Source: Gracilaria gracilis (Eukaryota; Rhodophyta; Florideophyceae; Gracilariales; Gracilariaceae). From it: a DNA stretch of 64,000 nt. Positions 1 to 9,415 of the stretch are shown here, one piece after another. A program made the position numbers and the translations under genes. Under the pieces are notes generated by a model. The model was not told the DNA's origin. It did no database searches and was given only the letters and a program-made list of their open reading frames with translations. Within the stretch, counting starts at the first letter, position 1, and each line of letters opens with the position of its first letter. The DNA is taken from the NCBI GenBank assembly GCA_030374805.1, contig JARGSG010000088.1:124001-188000 (forward strand), read 5' to 3'.

Positions 1-3000
1 CATGCTCTTCGAACTTTGAATACATTGGCTGATTCTTTTTGGCCAGAAATCTCTGGAGCTGTCGTGAAAATCCAAGAACTGTCGGAAGATGACACCTTTT
101 CCGAGCGAAACCTTGCCGCTATTGTTGCAGCTAAAGTCAATTTTCATCTTGGTTCTCTTGACGAAGCGCTTCACTACGCACTGTCAGCAGGACATCTGTT
201 TGATGTCGATGGCGAAACTCAATTTGCGAACACCCTGCGTGCGAGATGTATAGATGAATACATTTCTATGCAGAAAAGGCGCGAACAAGCCCACAGTGAA
301 GATGGAGAAGCCGGTACGAGCAATGAACATACATATTTTTCTGCGTTACAGGATGTCGTGGAACGTGTTTTAAATGGTTGCATCGAAAAAGGAGAAGTAC
401 GTGAAGCGATCGGAGTAGCTATCGAAGCTCACCGGTTAGATAAGATCGAGGCAGCAATCACTGAAGGATGCAAGTCCGATGTTGACAAGAAGGAAGCTCT
501 TGCATATTGTTTTGAATCAGCCCTACACCTCGTCACATCAAGAGGTTATCGAGCAAAAGTTCTTAACCTCATAGCATCGATTCACGTTAACCAATTCTCA
601 TACGAAACCAGGAACTACATTGCAGTGGCAAACTGCTATGCATTTACAGGAAACGCCAAAGGTGTTGCGGACATCCTATTGAGTCTTGTAGACGACACAA
701 AAGTCGCTGGCAGGGAGAATGAAGCAAATCTCGAGTTAATGGCTCTGCAGATTGCTTTTGATATTGTAGACAACGATGCCCCGTTCTTCGCCGCCAAGGT
801 TCTGGATCTGCTTCCGGAGCCGAGAGTCATAGAAGCTGCGCCAGCCCCTTCAACAACCCAGAATGATCAACCTACCCAGGCTACAGATGAACCGGTTCCA
901 ATGGAAACAGAGACACCAAATGCGGAAGACAACTCTGCGGCAGAGACTGCAGCTCCCACGGAGTCGAAGGAACAGATTTCTAATCAGGACAAGAAGGTCC
1001 TCAAGTTGCGAAGAGTTCTCATCGGGGAAGCGACCGCTGAGCTGTATTTTGATTTCTTGTGTAGCAAAAACAAGTCTGATATGTATCTGCTCAAGAAAAT
1101 CAAACAATCTCTCGACGGCCGAAGCAGTGTCTGCGATTCCGCACTACTATTCTGCAATGCCATTGCGCATAGCGGAACAGCCATTGACAACTTCCTTCGA
1201 GAGAATCTGGATTGGCTTGCAAGGCATACCGCCTGGGCAAAGTTTTCAGCTACAGCCTGTCTTGGTGTTATTCACGCTAGGCATACCTCTTCTGCCCTCA
1301 ACCTTCTTTCGCCGTATCTCCCGTCCAATACGGCATCACGTGGAGCAGCAACTGCATATTCCGAGGGCGGTGCCCTATACGCCCTTGGGTTAATAGCTGC
1401 TTCTGGTGGACGCGACGCGACTTTGGCCGTTGAGAGTAACAGGCCTGTTATTGCCAAGCAATACTTGTTCGACGCATTGCGTGTCCCAGATATCAACGAG
1501 GTCGTAAAACATGGAGCATGTCTCGGTCTCGGGCTCTCAGCGATGGCGACTTGGGACGGGAAGAACCGAGAGAGTGAATACTACGAAGAGCTGAAGAATG
1601 TTTTGTACACTGATTCCGCTATAGCGAGTGAGGCTGCAGGAATTGGTATGGGTCTGATAGCACTGGGGTCTGGTTCTGAAGACGTTTGTAACGAAATGTA
1701 CGCATACGCAGTTGAGACAGAACACCAGAAAATTATTCGTGGCCTTGCTCTTGGAATCGCTCTCGTATGCTATGGGAGAGAGGATGATGCCATGCCGATG
1801 ATCAGGAAGATGCTTGCCGAGAATGAGCCGATCTTGAGGTACGGATCTATGTATGCTGTGGCTTTGGCGTACTGCGGAACGGCCGACAACAAAGCGATCC
1901 GGCTCTTGCTTCACTCAGCAGTATCCGATGTGAGTGACGACGTGCGTCGAGCAGCCGTGATAGCGCTCGGTTTTGTGTTATTCAGACACCCGAAGCTGCT
2001 GCCAAATATCGTTTCCCTTCTTGCGGAGAGTTGTCATGCCCATGTTCGTTATGGTGCAGCTATGGCCATTGGTATATCATGCATGGGAACTGGAATGCCC
2101 GCCGCAGTGAGTATCCTCGAGAAGTTAATATCCGAAGATCCTATCGATTTTGTGAGGCAAGGAGCGTTTATTGGATTGGCTCTTGTCTTTATGCATCATA
2201 CAGAAGAAAGATCTCCCAAATCCGTTCTGATGAGGAAAAACTTGGAAAGCACATGGGGTGCGAAACTTGAAGACGTTATCACGCGATTCGGAGCTGTGGT
2301 TGCAGGTGGTATCGCTGATGCTGGTGGGAGAAACGGAGTTATCGCTCTGACGTCGGCAAATGGGCATCCAAGAATGACTGCAATCGTTGGACTAGCAATG
2401 TTCACTCAATTCTGGTACTGGTTCCCTCTGGTACATTTCATTGGACTCACGATCAAACCAGCCGCCTTAATATGTCTTAACAAGGACTTGAAGATGCCCA
2501 AGATGAAGGTAAAGAGCGATATCTCAGAGGATTTGTACGCTTATGTGCCTTCCGGCCCGCCGGAAAAGACCAAGGAAGTTTCAAGCGCACCAAAGGCTAT
2601 CCTGAGTGTCACCGCTAAGAGTCTTGCACGGGAGAAACGCAGAGCGGCTGCTCGCAAAAAGGATAACGATGCCAAGAGCTTGTCGAAAGTTGCAGAAAAA
2701 GTTGAGGCGAAGAAGAAGGAGGACGCTGAAAGTGAAGACGATAAGAAGAACAAGGAAGACACGAAGAAGAAGAGCCCGGCTCCATACACAGTTCTTGATA
2801 ACCCTTGTCGCGTTTTGCCAGCGCAGGAGAAGTACATAGCTTGGGATGTGCCTGGAGTTGCAGAAAAGAGATATGAACCTGTCGTGAATGGGAGAGTAGC
2901 TGGAATCGTTATGATGCAGAATAATAAGCCTGACATGGAAGAAGAAACGGTTCCCATGCAAACGCTTGTATTGCCTCCGCCTCCTACAACGACAGCCCAG

Positions 3001-3198
3001 CCGAATTCAGCTGCCAACGGAGGCGCTACTGTTGTGAATGACGGTGATGATGACGATGGAGATGTGCCCGTTCCGGAAACCTTTATCTATCGAGATGAAG
3101 ACAAGGAGGAAAAGACGGACAAGGAAAGTAAAGATGGTGGCAAGGACGGGGACGTCAACATGGACAGTGGGGGTACAGGCGAGAATGCTGCTGTATGA
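1..3198 (+). CDS. RPN2: 26S proteasome regulatory subunit Rpn2/PSMD1 (5' partial)
   Basis: Non-catalytic scaffold of the 19S regulatory particle base. The frame is open to base 1: the bases before the first TTG encode HALRT and continue the family's N-terminal helices, so the true start lies upstream. At least 1,065 codons are present; human PSMD1 has 953 residues. Family hallmarks are the NLEWLAR-like segment (DNFLRENLDWLARHTAWAKF), proteasome/cyclosome repeats with GGALYALGLI and HGACLGLGLSAM, the VSDVSDDVRRAAV block, and VVGLA-FTQFWYWFPL near the toroid end. An acidic/Lys-rich insert (about residues 860-930) precedes LDNPCRVLPAQEKY. The C-terminal PETFIYRDED resembles the Rpn13-binding tail (human PEPFEYIDD) but is followed by about 35 extra acidic/Gly-rich residues. 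No introns are seen. Identity is very secure; only the missing 5' end is uncertain. Confidence 0.97.
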   Translation, partial: HALRTLNTLADSFWPEISGAVVKIQELSEDDTFSERNLAAIVAAKVNFHLGSLDEALHYALSAGHLFDVDGETQFANTLRARCIDEYISMQKRREQAHSEDGEAGTSNEHTYFSALQDVVERVLNGCIEKGEVREAIGVAIEAHRLDKIEAAITEGCKSDVDKKEALAYCFESALHLVTSRGYRAKVLNLIASIHVNQFSYETRNYIAVANCYAFTGNAKGVADILLSLVDDTKVAGRENEANLELMALQIAFDIVDNDAPFFAAKVLDLLPEPRVIEAAPAPSTTQNDQPTQATDEPVPMETETPNAEDNSAAETAAPTESKEQISNQDKKVLKLRRVLIGEATAELYFDFLCSKNKSDMYLLKKIKQSLDGRSSVCDSALLFCNAIAHSGTAIDNFLRENLDWLARHTAWAKFSATACLGVIHARHTSSALNLLSPYLPSNTASRGAATAYSEGGALYALGLIAASGGRDATLAVESNRPVIAKQYLFDALRVPDINEVVKHGACLGLGLSAMATWDGKNRESEYYEELKNVLYTDSAIASEAAGIGMGLIALGSGSEDVCNEMYAYAVETEHQKIIRGLALGIALVCYGREDDAMPMIRKMLAENEPILRYGSMYAVALAYCGTADNKAIRLLLHSAVSDVSDDVRRAAVIALGFVLFRHPKLLPNIVSLLAESCHAHVRYGAAMAIGISCMGTGMPAAVSILEKLISEDPIDFVRQGAFIGLALVFMHHTEERSPKSVLMRKNLESTWGAKLEDVITRFGAVVAGGIADAGGRNGVIALTSANGHPRMTAIVGLAMFTQFWYWFPLVHFIGLTIKPAALICLNKDLKMPKMKVKSDISEDLYAYVPSGPPEKTKEVSSAPKAILSVTAKSLAREKRRAAARKKDNDAKSLSKVAEKVEAKKKEDAESEDDKKNKEDTKKKSPAPYTVLDNPCRVLPAQEKYIAWDVPGVAEKRYEPVVNGRVAGIVMMQNNKPDMEEETVPMQTLVLPPPPTTTAQPNSAANGGATVVNDGDDDDGDVPVPETFIYRDEDKEEKTDKESKDGGKDGDVNMDSGGTGENAAV

Positions 3199-3494
3199 AA
3201 GCTGAGTCGGGGAATATAACAAGATGGTTTTGAAGTGGGTAAACATGTCTCATCTGCGGTCAGTTTTGTTTATTGTTCAGGTCGTGTAGGATAGTGTTTG
3301 TGTGGTCTTGCGATGCTCGTCTGACCACGAACTTATTAATGTGTTTCTACTTGCTTGCGGATATCGGACACGGACAGTTCATGCTAACTGTCCTGTCAAG
3401 CGCGTTGTCTCGAAACGTTTACGCTTAGAGGGGTGCAGATGTCGGTTCTGCAGTTCACGTTTTCTCTCGTGCGCATGAATCCGCCAGTAGTGAT

Positions 3495-3600
3495 CAACAT
3501 GAGAAGCCTCCGACCACCTTGAACACAATTGTGTTGTGTTCAACAAAGCCACCAGCGTCTCATCTTGTTGCATTATATGTCGATGACCTTGCCATTATAG
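3495..3600 (+). mobile_element. Possible degenerate Ty1/copia-type reverse transcriptase fragment
   Basis: One frame reads DHLEHNCVVFNKATSV. The next frame reads ASHLVALYVDDLAII. Copia-type RTs have a D-x-C-V-F/Y motif shortly before a hydrophobic strand ending in the catalytic YVDD. The order and spacing fit if one frameshift separates the two pieces. No other RT blocks, integrase or LTRs are visible nearby, so this would be a short dead relic. The match is short enough to be chance. Confidence 0.3.
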
Positions 3601-3918
3601 ACGCCTTCCTACTTTCATTGTGTTCCGCTGTTGTTGTGAGCGCCGTGCGCTGCACGAGATTCAAACAGCGTTCGACGCCGTGAGGCTCTCAGCGCCGACG
3701 CGACAACCGCCTGGGTGATTGATGATCTCCTACCTACTCTATCCGCTGTTCCTTGCCTCACCCAAGGCAACGACATTTCGTCCTGACAGGAGTCTTGGCG
3801 CACGGAACGGGCGAGAAACGGAGCCTGGCGGCGCGCAGTTGACGTCATGCGTGGAAGGTGACGACCATGACGACATCGCGTGCGAATATCGGCCCGTAAT
3901 TTGAATACGAACGCTAGT

Positions 3919-3930
3919 TTTGGCGCCAAA
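3919..3930. promoter_or_regulatory. E2F-like palindrome upstream of RCC2
   Basis: TTTGGCGCCAAA is a perfect 12-bp palindrome matching the E2F/DP consensus TTTSGCGC on both strands, followed at once by a CRE-like TGACGTAG. It lies about 295 bp upstream of the ATG of the mitosis-related RCC2-type gene. Cell-cycle control is inferred from the motif only. Confidence 0.5.
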
Positions 3931-4224
3931 TGACGTAGTTGCCCGGCAGCCGCCCGAACTCTCCGGTTGGTTATTCGGGAGCATGGCGCGTCACGCGCCA
4001 TGCACAGGAATCTCGTCTCTGCAGATTCTGCAACACGTGCGCGCGCGTGATCCGATGGGCAGTAGCAAGCCCTATTAAGTACAAGCAGAGCTTGTGCCCG
4101 CCCAGCCATAGCACCCTGGTGCAGGCAACCAACAATACCTTTGCGCCACATCTGGACTTGTCTTCAACACTTGCGCTCTCTCCCTCCTTTTCTCTCTCCC
4201 TAAAAGCGCGCTACTCTGCGGCAA

Positions 4225-5778
4225 ATGTCGGCGTCTGCACCGTCGCAATCCGCTCCGAAGGAGGCCGCGCAACATACATCCGCTGCTGCAGACAAGGCGC
4301 CTGATGAAACGTCGCAGAAACAGCCTATGAGCGGCGATCAACCTGGCAACGAACAGCCACAGGAGAAACAGAATGGCGCGCAGAACAACCATCAACCCAC
4401 CGAATCGGCTCCACAGTCCGAATCGAAACCGGAGCAGACACCGCCTGCCAAGCACACATCACTGCTGTTTTGCGGCTCCACCAAGTGGGATTTGATGGGA
4501 CGTAAATCCATTCCGAAGGCGGTAGAGAGGCGTGGTGGTTCTGATGCTGGCCAAGAATATCTCGCCCCGCATCGCCTTCAATTCCCTGCCTTCAAACAAA
4601 AGTCGTTTTCGGCCGTTTATTCGGGCTCTTCTTCTGCTCACCTTGTTCTAGTTGATGAGGATGGCGTTGCGTACGGCCTTGGACGAAATGATTGCGCCCA
4701 ATTGGGCTTTCCTGATCTGGTTGCTCGTAACACTTTGCAGCAATTTGAACTGCCCTTGAAGGACAATGAACACGTCGTTCACGCCGCATGCGGCAGATCT
4801 CATACCCTTCTTGTCTCTAATCTGGGGCGTGTGTTTGCTGCAGGTGTAAATTCACATGGGCAGCTTGGTACTGGCTCTCGCTCGACTGTTACCGGGTGGG
4901 GCATTGTGTCCATGCCAAATGGAATGCGGGTGAAAGAGGTATCCGCTGGATCTGATTTTAGCATGTTTCTGTGTGACGGCGGTGATGTCTATGCTGCCGG
5001 AAGTGGGGAACATGGTCATTTGGGGAATGGGCGCACCGGCGAAAGAATTGAGAGTGCTGGAAAGGTTGTGTTCGATACTGTGTCAACTCCAAGTCGCGTT
5101 CTGTTTCCTCAGGGTGTGAACATTCAGCAGATTGCTTCCGGCTCGAATCATACGCTGGCACTCGACGAGAAAGGGAAAGTTTGGAGCTGGGGCTGGGGTG
5201 GATATGGACGGCTTGGGCATCGACAACCAAAGGACGAACTCACTCCCAAGAGGATAGTCACCTTCGACGGAGATCACTACAAGCTAGACTCTGTCACTGC
5301 AGGGTCGACATGTTCTTTTGCGGTGCAGAAATCACGACGCAGCATCTTCTTCTGGGGAGTGGCAAAGAAGAGTGGAGAAAGTTTCATGTATCCTAAGCCG
5401 CTGTTTGATCTTCAAGGCTGGCTGGTCCGATCTGTGGCAGCTGGTGTCACCAGTGTGGTTGTTTCCGCGGAGCAATCGGTTATAAGTTGGGGTCCAAGCC
5501 CTACGTATGGTGAACTTGGATACGGAGACGGTCCTAAGAGTTCTACGAAGCCGAAGAAGATGGATGCTTTGGAAGGCATTGAGATCAAAATGGTTGCAAT
5601 GGGTATTGGTTTTACCGCAATGATAGCTGAATATACTGAGAAAGAAGAGGCCATCATCAAAGAACTTGGTGAAGTGGTAATAGAAGGGGGAGCTGCGCCC
5701 GAACAAGAAAAAGACGAACCAAAGGGTAAGCGGAAGGCGCCAGTCAACCCCAAAAAGAAGAAGAAGAGACGAAGATAA
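4225..5778 (+). CDS. RCC2: RCC2 (TD-60)-type RCC1-repeat protein
   Basis: A 517-aa beta-propeller protein of the RCC1 superfamily. It matches the RCC2 branch rather than RCC1 itself: FCGSTKWDLMGRKSIPK near residue 85 parallels the RCC2 entry motif (GATNWDLIGRK), and ISWGPSPTYGELGYGD near residue 425 parallels the RCC2 signature. Typical blades include ACGRSHTLLV, SGSNHTLALD and GGYGRLGH. The N-terminal 80 residues are low-complexity Ser/Gln/Pro/Glu. The C-terminus ends in a strongly basic Lys/Arg tail, a probable nuclear signal. In animals RCC2 acts at centromeres, in Rac/Arf signalling and in mitotic progression; the role here is inferred by homology. The first ATG is used; it follows a pyrimidine-rich leader. 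No intron. Confidence 0.93.
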   Translation: MSASAPSQSAPKEAAQHTSAAADKAPDETSQKQPMSGDQPGNEQPQEKQNGAQNNHQPTESAPQSESKPEQTPPAKHTSLLFCGSTKWDLMGRKSIPKAVERRGGSDAGQEYLAPHRLQFPAFKQKSFSAVYSGSSSAHLVLVDEDGVAYGLGRNDCAQLGFPDLVARNTLQQFELPLKDNEHVVHAACGRSHTLLVSNLGRVFAAGVNSHGQLGTGSRSTVTGWGIVSMPNGMRVKEVSAGSDFSMFLCDGGDVYAAGSGEHGHLGNGRTGERIESAGKVVFDTVSTPSRVLFPQGVNIQQIASGSNHTLALDEKGKVWSWGWGGYGRLGHRQPKDELTPKRIVTFDGDHYKLDSVTAGSTCSFAVQKSRRSIFFWGVAKKSGESFMYPKPLFDLQGWLVRSVAAGVTSVVVSAEQSVISWGPSPTYGELGYGDGPKSSTKPKKMDALEGIEIKMVAMGIGFTAMIAEYTEKEEAIIKELGEVVIEGGAAPEQEKDEPKGKRKAPVNPKKKKKRRR

Positions 5779-7196
5779 CAATCTGAGATGACTTTGGAGC
5801 TTGGTGATGGGGTATCCCGTGTTGGAATGTTTCCTTCTGTTTTCGAGGATTACAGGATCCCACTGCCGTCTCGATGCACAAGCTTTGTTGCGACGCACCT
5901 CACGATGAAGTCCAACGCTTTGACAACCAGTGCCCTTAATTCCCACAGGCAGATGCGCGTCACAAAATCGGTGTGTGTTGCCTGGGTATTTCAATGTTAC
6001 GTAGAGAATATTCGTACTATTAACTCTTCAACTTTTCATGGACATAACGCCTGCTGGTTTCCACTATGTGTCGTAGAGAACTCTGTGGCCGTACAGATTA
6101 ATGTGAATGGTCTTGATAAATTCAGATCCCGCATTCGTCTTTTTGCTGAAGTACCTTCGACAAAGCGTAACTTGAAAAAGGATTGTTCCACGTGAATGGC
6201 CTTGGTACCAAGAGTAATGTAACAAATGCTTAACGTAGTGTTTCCGTTCATTCGATTGATATTGGTAGCACACCAAATACAAGCATTGCAAAACCTCACT
6301 TAACTACACTGTTTTCGTTTCTGTGCGGGTGGGGAACGCACTGACACTTTTCCAGATGCCGAAATCGCTCTAGCGAAACTGTTCCTTTTAGCTTTTGGTG
6401 TTCAAGAACAAGCTGAGTTGGGGACGCATAGAAATAAGCCCTCTACATCCCTGCTCCTCCATTTTCCCGGCGATATCCATATTCACAAGGTCATATAATA
6501 TGATAGATATGATTAAGGAGTGGCCGTTACGGTTTTTGGCTTTCTTCAAGAGAGAGAACTACCTTTAGATGCGATCTGTAGATAGCTCTCCTGCCGCCTC
6601 GGAATCAGGGGCGGGTGACCACAGTAAAGAAGAAGAAGTCATATAATATAGTCATATTATGACTTCGGCTGCTGCTGGCGAAGATCGTTCTCAACCAAAC
6701 GAATGAACCTGGCGTGTGCCATAAATGGGTCCTCAGCGCATGGTATCACATCGTGGCAACTCATATGAGTCATATCAATAGATTACACCAGTCCTGTAGC
6801 CCAGCCGGCTCTGGCTGCGACAAACGCAGAAGGCTCAGTTTCCAGTCCTATCACAAACAGAAATCTGGATCAACCGTTCTTCACTGTCCAAGTCTGCAGA
6901 GGGGCCTCCTTTTCGCCCTCAGCACGTAGAGAGAAGAAAGACCGGAAATCGGGGAGTATTCTCAAGGCGTTCAATTCAATTCTCGATAGCCCGCGAACAT
7001 GGATTCTCCAATCCTGAGCCACGAATATCTTAGAGCTTTCTCGTCAGAATTTGTAGACTAGATTTCAGTATTGAAGAAGCTCAAAAGTTACGTTTCTGTT
7101 CTGGCATTGAACGTCAATACAAATGTCCGAACCCGAAGATCGAAAACTACTGTACTTCTTGAAGAAATGAGAGGGAATGTGGGGAATTAATACATA
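5779..7196. other. Intergenic with short LINE insertion
   Basis: Convergent gap between the RCC2-type gene and the small minus-strand gene at 7197-7793. Apart from the 136-bp truncated retroelement at 6502-6637 and its flanking duplication, no gene or RNA is recognised. Short open frames here have random-looking composition. Confidence 0.6.
6490..6649 (+). mobile_element. 5'-truncated non-LTR retrotransposon (copy 3) with 12-bp target-site duplication
   Basis: The insert itself is 6502-6637. It begins inside the last codons of an ORF reading DMIKEWPLRFLAFFKRENYL and a stop (TAG). A short 3' UTR follows (CTGCCGCCTC...), ending in an AAAGAAGAAGAAG tail. It is flanked by GTCATATAATAT at 6490-6501 and 6638-6649, a 12-bp direct repeat. 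The same ORF end, 3' UTR and tail occur in the copies at 11464-11930 and 41081-41512. Extreme 5' truncation, a 3' simple-repeat tail and a target-site duplication are the classic signature of target-primed reverse transcription. Confidence 0.88.
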
Positions 7197-7793
7197 TCAA
7201 TGATCCAAGGCACATGGAGAACCAGGAGTGTCATGTGGTGTCGAATAGAGACCGCAGAGAGATGGGGAAGCTGTCTCAAGTGGCTTTCCCACAAGATACA
7301 TTTTACCCGCTTCTAGCGTGACTCGACGCGAGGTGTTGTTTGAAAGATGTATGAGCACGACAAACTTGATAGATTTGTCATCCACAATATATCCATTAAC
7401 TTCTCGGTCGGTGTCCGAGCAGTATGGAAAGAAAGAGTCTGCCTTTACGATAAGCGGGTCATGAGAGAAAGAGAAAGTTCGCAACAAGTTTGCACACTGA
7501 TACGAGCCCTGGAGCAGAATATCCTTCGATAGGAAGAAAGATGTCCAGCTCTTCGCCGTCTTCCTCAGTCGAATGCGCTTGGCATTTTTGGCATCCGACC
7601 ACTCACTTGTATGAGAAGCATCAATCTCTGACATTTTCTCTACCCTGACATTGGACATCTTTCCCTTGCGAGCCGCTTTTGCATGTATTCTTCCTCTCTT
7701 TATTCGAAATTCTTCCATTGTTCCCATGTAAAGGTGAAGGTCTGAGTCCAAGGAACTGTCAGAGTTTTCAGGGTCGTCAGAGTTGGATGCCAT
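7197..7793 (-). CDS. Hypothetical protein, 198 aa
   Basis: An intact ATG-to-TGA frame with credible composition for a soluble nuclear or cytosolic protein. The first 20 residues are Ser/Asp-rich (DDPENSDSSLDSDLHLY), followed by a basic stretch (RIKRGRIHAKAARKGK) and KNAKRIRLRKTAK, then a C-terminal half with beta-strand-like segments (KFVVLIHLSNNTSRRVTLEAGKMYLVGKP). The latter faintly recalls a cupin or CENP-C-like strand pattern, too weak to name. No signal peptide or membrane segment. It is isolated between two gaps. It could be a real lineage-specific gene or a chance frame; protein-like composition favours a gene. Confidence 0.5.
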   Translation of the reverse strand: MASNSDDPENSDSSLDSDLHLYMGTMEEFRIKRGRIHAKAARKGKMSNVRVEKMSEIDASHTSEWSDAKNAKRIRLRKTAKSWTSFFLSKDILLQGSYQCANLLRTFSFSHDPLIVKADSFFPYCSDTDREVNGYIVDDKSIKFVVLIHLSNNTSRRVTLEAGKMYLVGKPLETASPSLCGLYSTPHDTPGSPCALDH

Positions 7794-9415
7794 GCTAAAC
7801 TGAGGGGGTGCAGTGCCACGCCGGGAATAAAAGCAAACAACGAAGTATGTCTTTATATCAGAATGACTTTGACGATGAACTCGCTGGTACGAGAGAGCAC
7901 ACGGCGATTAACAACGGATGGGTTCAATCCCTCATGCCCGCAAAACGCATCGCACCGCTATCACTTCAGACATGTATCTACAGGTATCAACGGTGCCGTT
8001 GGTAACTCCTACCGTCGTATCTACAACGGGAATGGTGAGCTACGAATAATCGTGACGAGTTTGAGGTTCGGATTAATTTTATATCACTGGCCACGTGGTC
8101 GAGTTTCGCGCTCAGCTCGCACGCATGCAATCGGTTGCTCTGCTGGTGAGCAGAGTCTGTTCGCCCTCCGAATCATTCTTCATGTTTCGCGTTTCTTTCA
8201 CAGGCGCCGAACTTCAGGATGCAGCGTTGTATCTACGATCTGCTGTTGCGCACCCCGAGCGCGACTGCGGTCTGCGATTGTAGGTGCAATCGATTATAAT
8301 CAGTCGTAATCAAGCGTAATTCTAAAGGCTGTACAACTGTGAAGCACAATCAGACAACGTTTCCGTCAGTTTCAACGCACTTCCCTGTGTGCTCGAGATG
8401 TGTAGTACCAGCCATTCTTCGAAAATAAGAAACGTGTTGGAACGTATCCCAGAATCTCAAATCTGCACCAAACTGGGCCTTTGACTGCTCATTCTTGCTG
8501 TTTTTATTTCCAATAGCTTGTGTCAGAACGGTTTAGGCTAGTACCCTCCTCATCAAAGAGTCAAAGAAATCGAGCAAGAATGCACGTCGAATTGATTGAA
8601 CAGCCCTATCCAACTTCTATGTCATCAAACCCGCTGGCAAGCAAGTTCTCCGCAATTTCCTCCCAAGGCTTCCAGAAGAAAGGCCGATATTCTAACTAAT
8701 GAGAAGGGAATCAGGAGCTGAATCCAGTAGAGTCACAGTGGCCGCCTCCGATTTCAGTCAGAAGCATGCTACACGTTGTGTAAGGGAATTGGTGGGCCCG
8801 TGAGTGTATCTCTCTTGTTCTTGTTGTTGATCAGCCTTTCGCACTAAGATACGATTATCTACCCTTGAGCCGACAACATTCTGTGGGGCGAACGCATTGT
8901 TTATCATTTCAGGCGGATGCGTCTAACCGCACAGTCGAATGTCAAGGCGATCCGATGGGGACGAAATGGGGCGGATCGATGGTATAACTTAGGATCGTGC
9001 TTAACTTATTCTGTATCCATACCAAGGGTACGATCTTCGCATCGTTTTGGCTTAATCGGCCAACCACGTCACGCCACGCCTTCTGTCCCACGTGCCTCGT
9101 GCGAGGTGCACCAGTAACCATATCTGTAGAGCAGATCGTGCTGAAACGAGAGGCTATCAAACAAACGTTCCAGCATTCGGCGAAAGCCCCCACAGCTGGA
9201 ACCGGGAATTTAGATTTCCATATCTGCTTACAACGGTGATTCAGCCCTGGCTCTGCTATCAATGCGCCAACCAAAGACTGCTTTATCAACACATTTCTCC
9301 GTCAGAACCTGTGCGACTCGCCTTTGATCCTCTCTCTCACCTTCTCTAAAGCCAGACGAGAACCGACCGCTCCCTTCTTGCCGTTCCTCTTGGTTTACTT
9401 GCTTCCGACATTGCT
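7794..9415. other. Intergenic, no recognisable content
   Basis: About 1.6 kb between the divergent small gene and the SMP/C2 gene. I see no protein-family match, RNA gene or repeat. The last 80 bp before 9416 are C/T-rich, as in other 5' leaders of this window. Open frames up to 148 codons (near 7863-8309) are not protein-like and are not called. Confidence 0.55.

Larger units (their letters stand above)
3199..4224. other. Intergenic: Rpn2 3' flank and RCC2 promoter region
   Basis: No convincing gene. It contains a possible decayed copia-type reverse transcriptase fragment (about 3495-3600), a perfect E2F-like palindrome (3919-3930), and a pyrimidine-rich stretch (about 4165-4200, CTCTCTCCC-type) just before the RCC2 start codon, which could be an initiator or 5' leader. 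A 178-codon open frame on the minus strand here is Arg/Ala-rich, matches no family I recognise, and is not called. Confidence 0.6.

Noticed and set aside
16-18. TTG at 16 as start of Rpn2
   Set aside because: Codons 1-15 continue the conserved Rpn2 N-terminal helix in frame, so the gene simply runs off the left edge.
3615-4151. 178-codon minus-strand frame in the RCC2 promoter region
   Set aside because: Arg/Ala/Ser-rich, no family resemblance, overlaps the E2F-like site and the promoter region.
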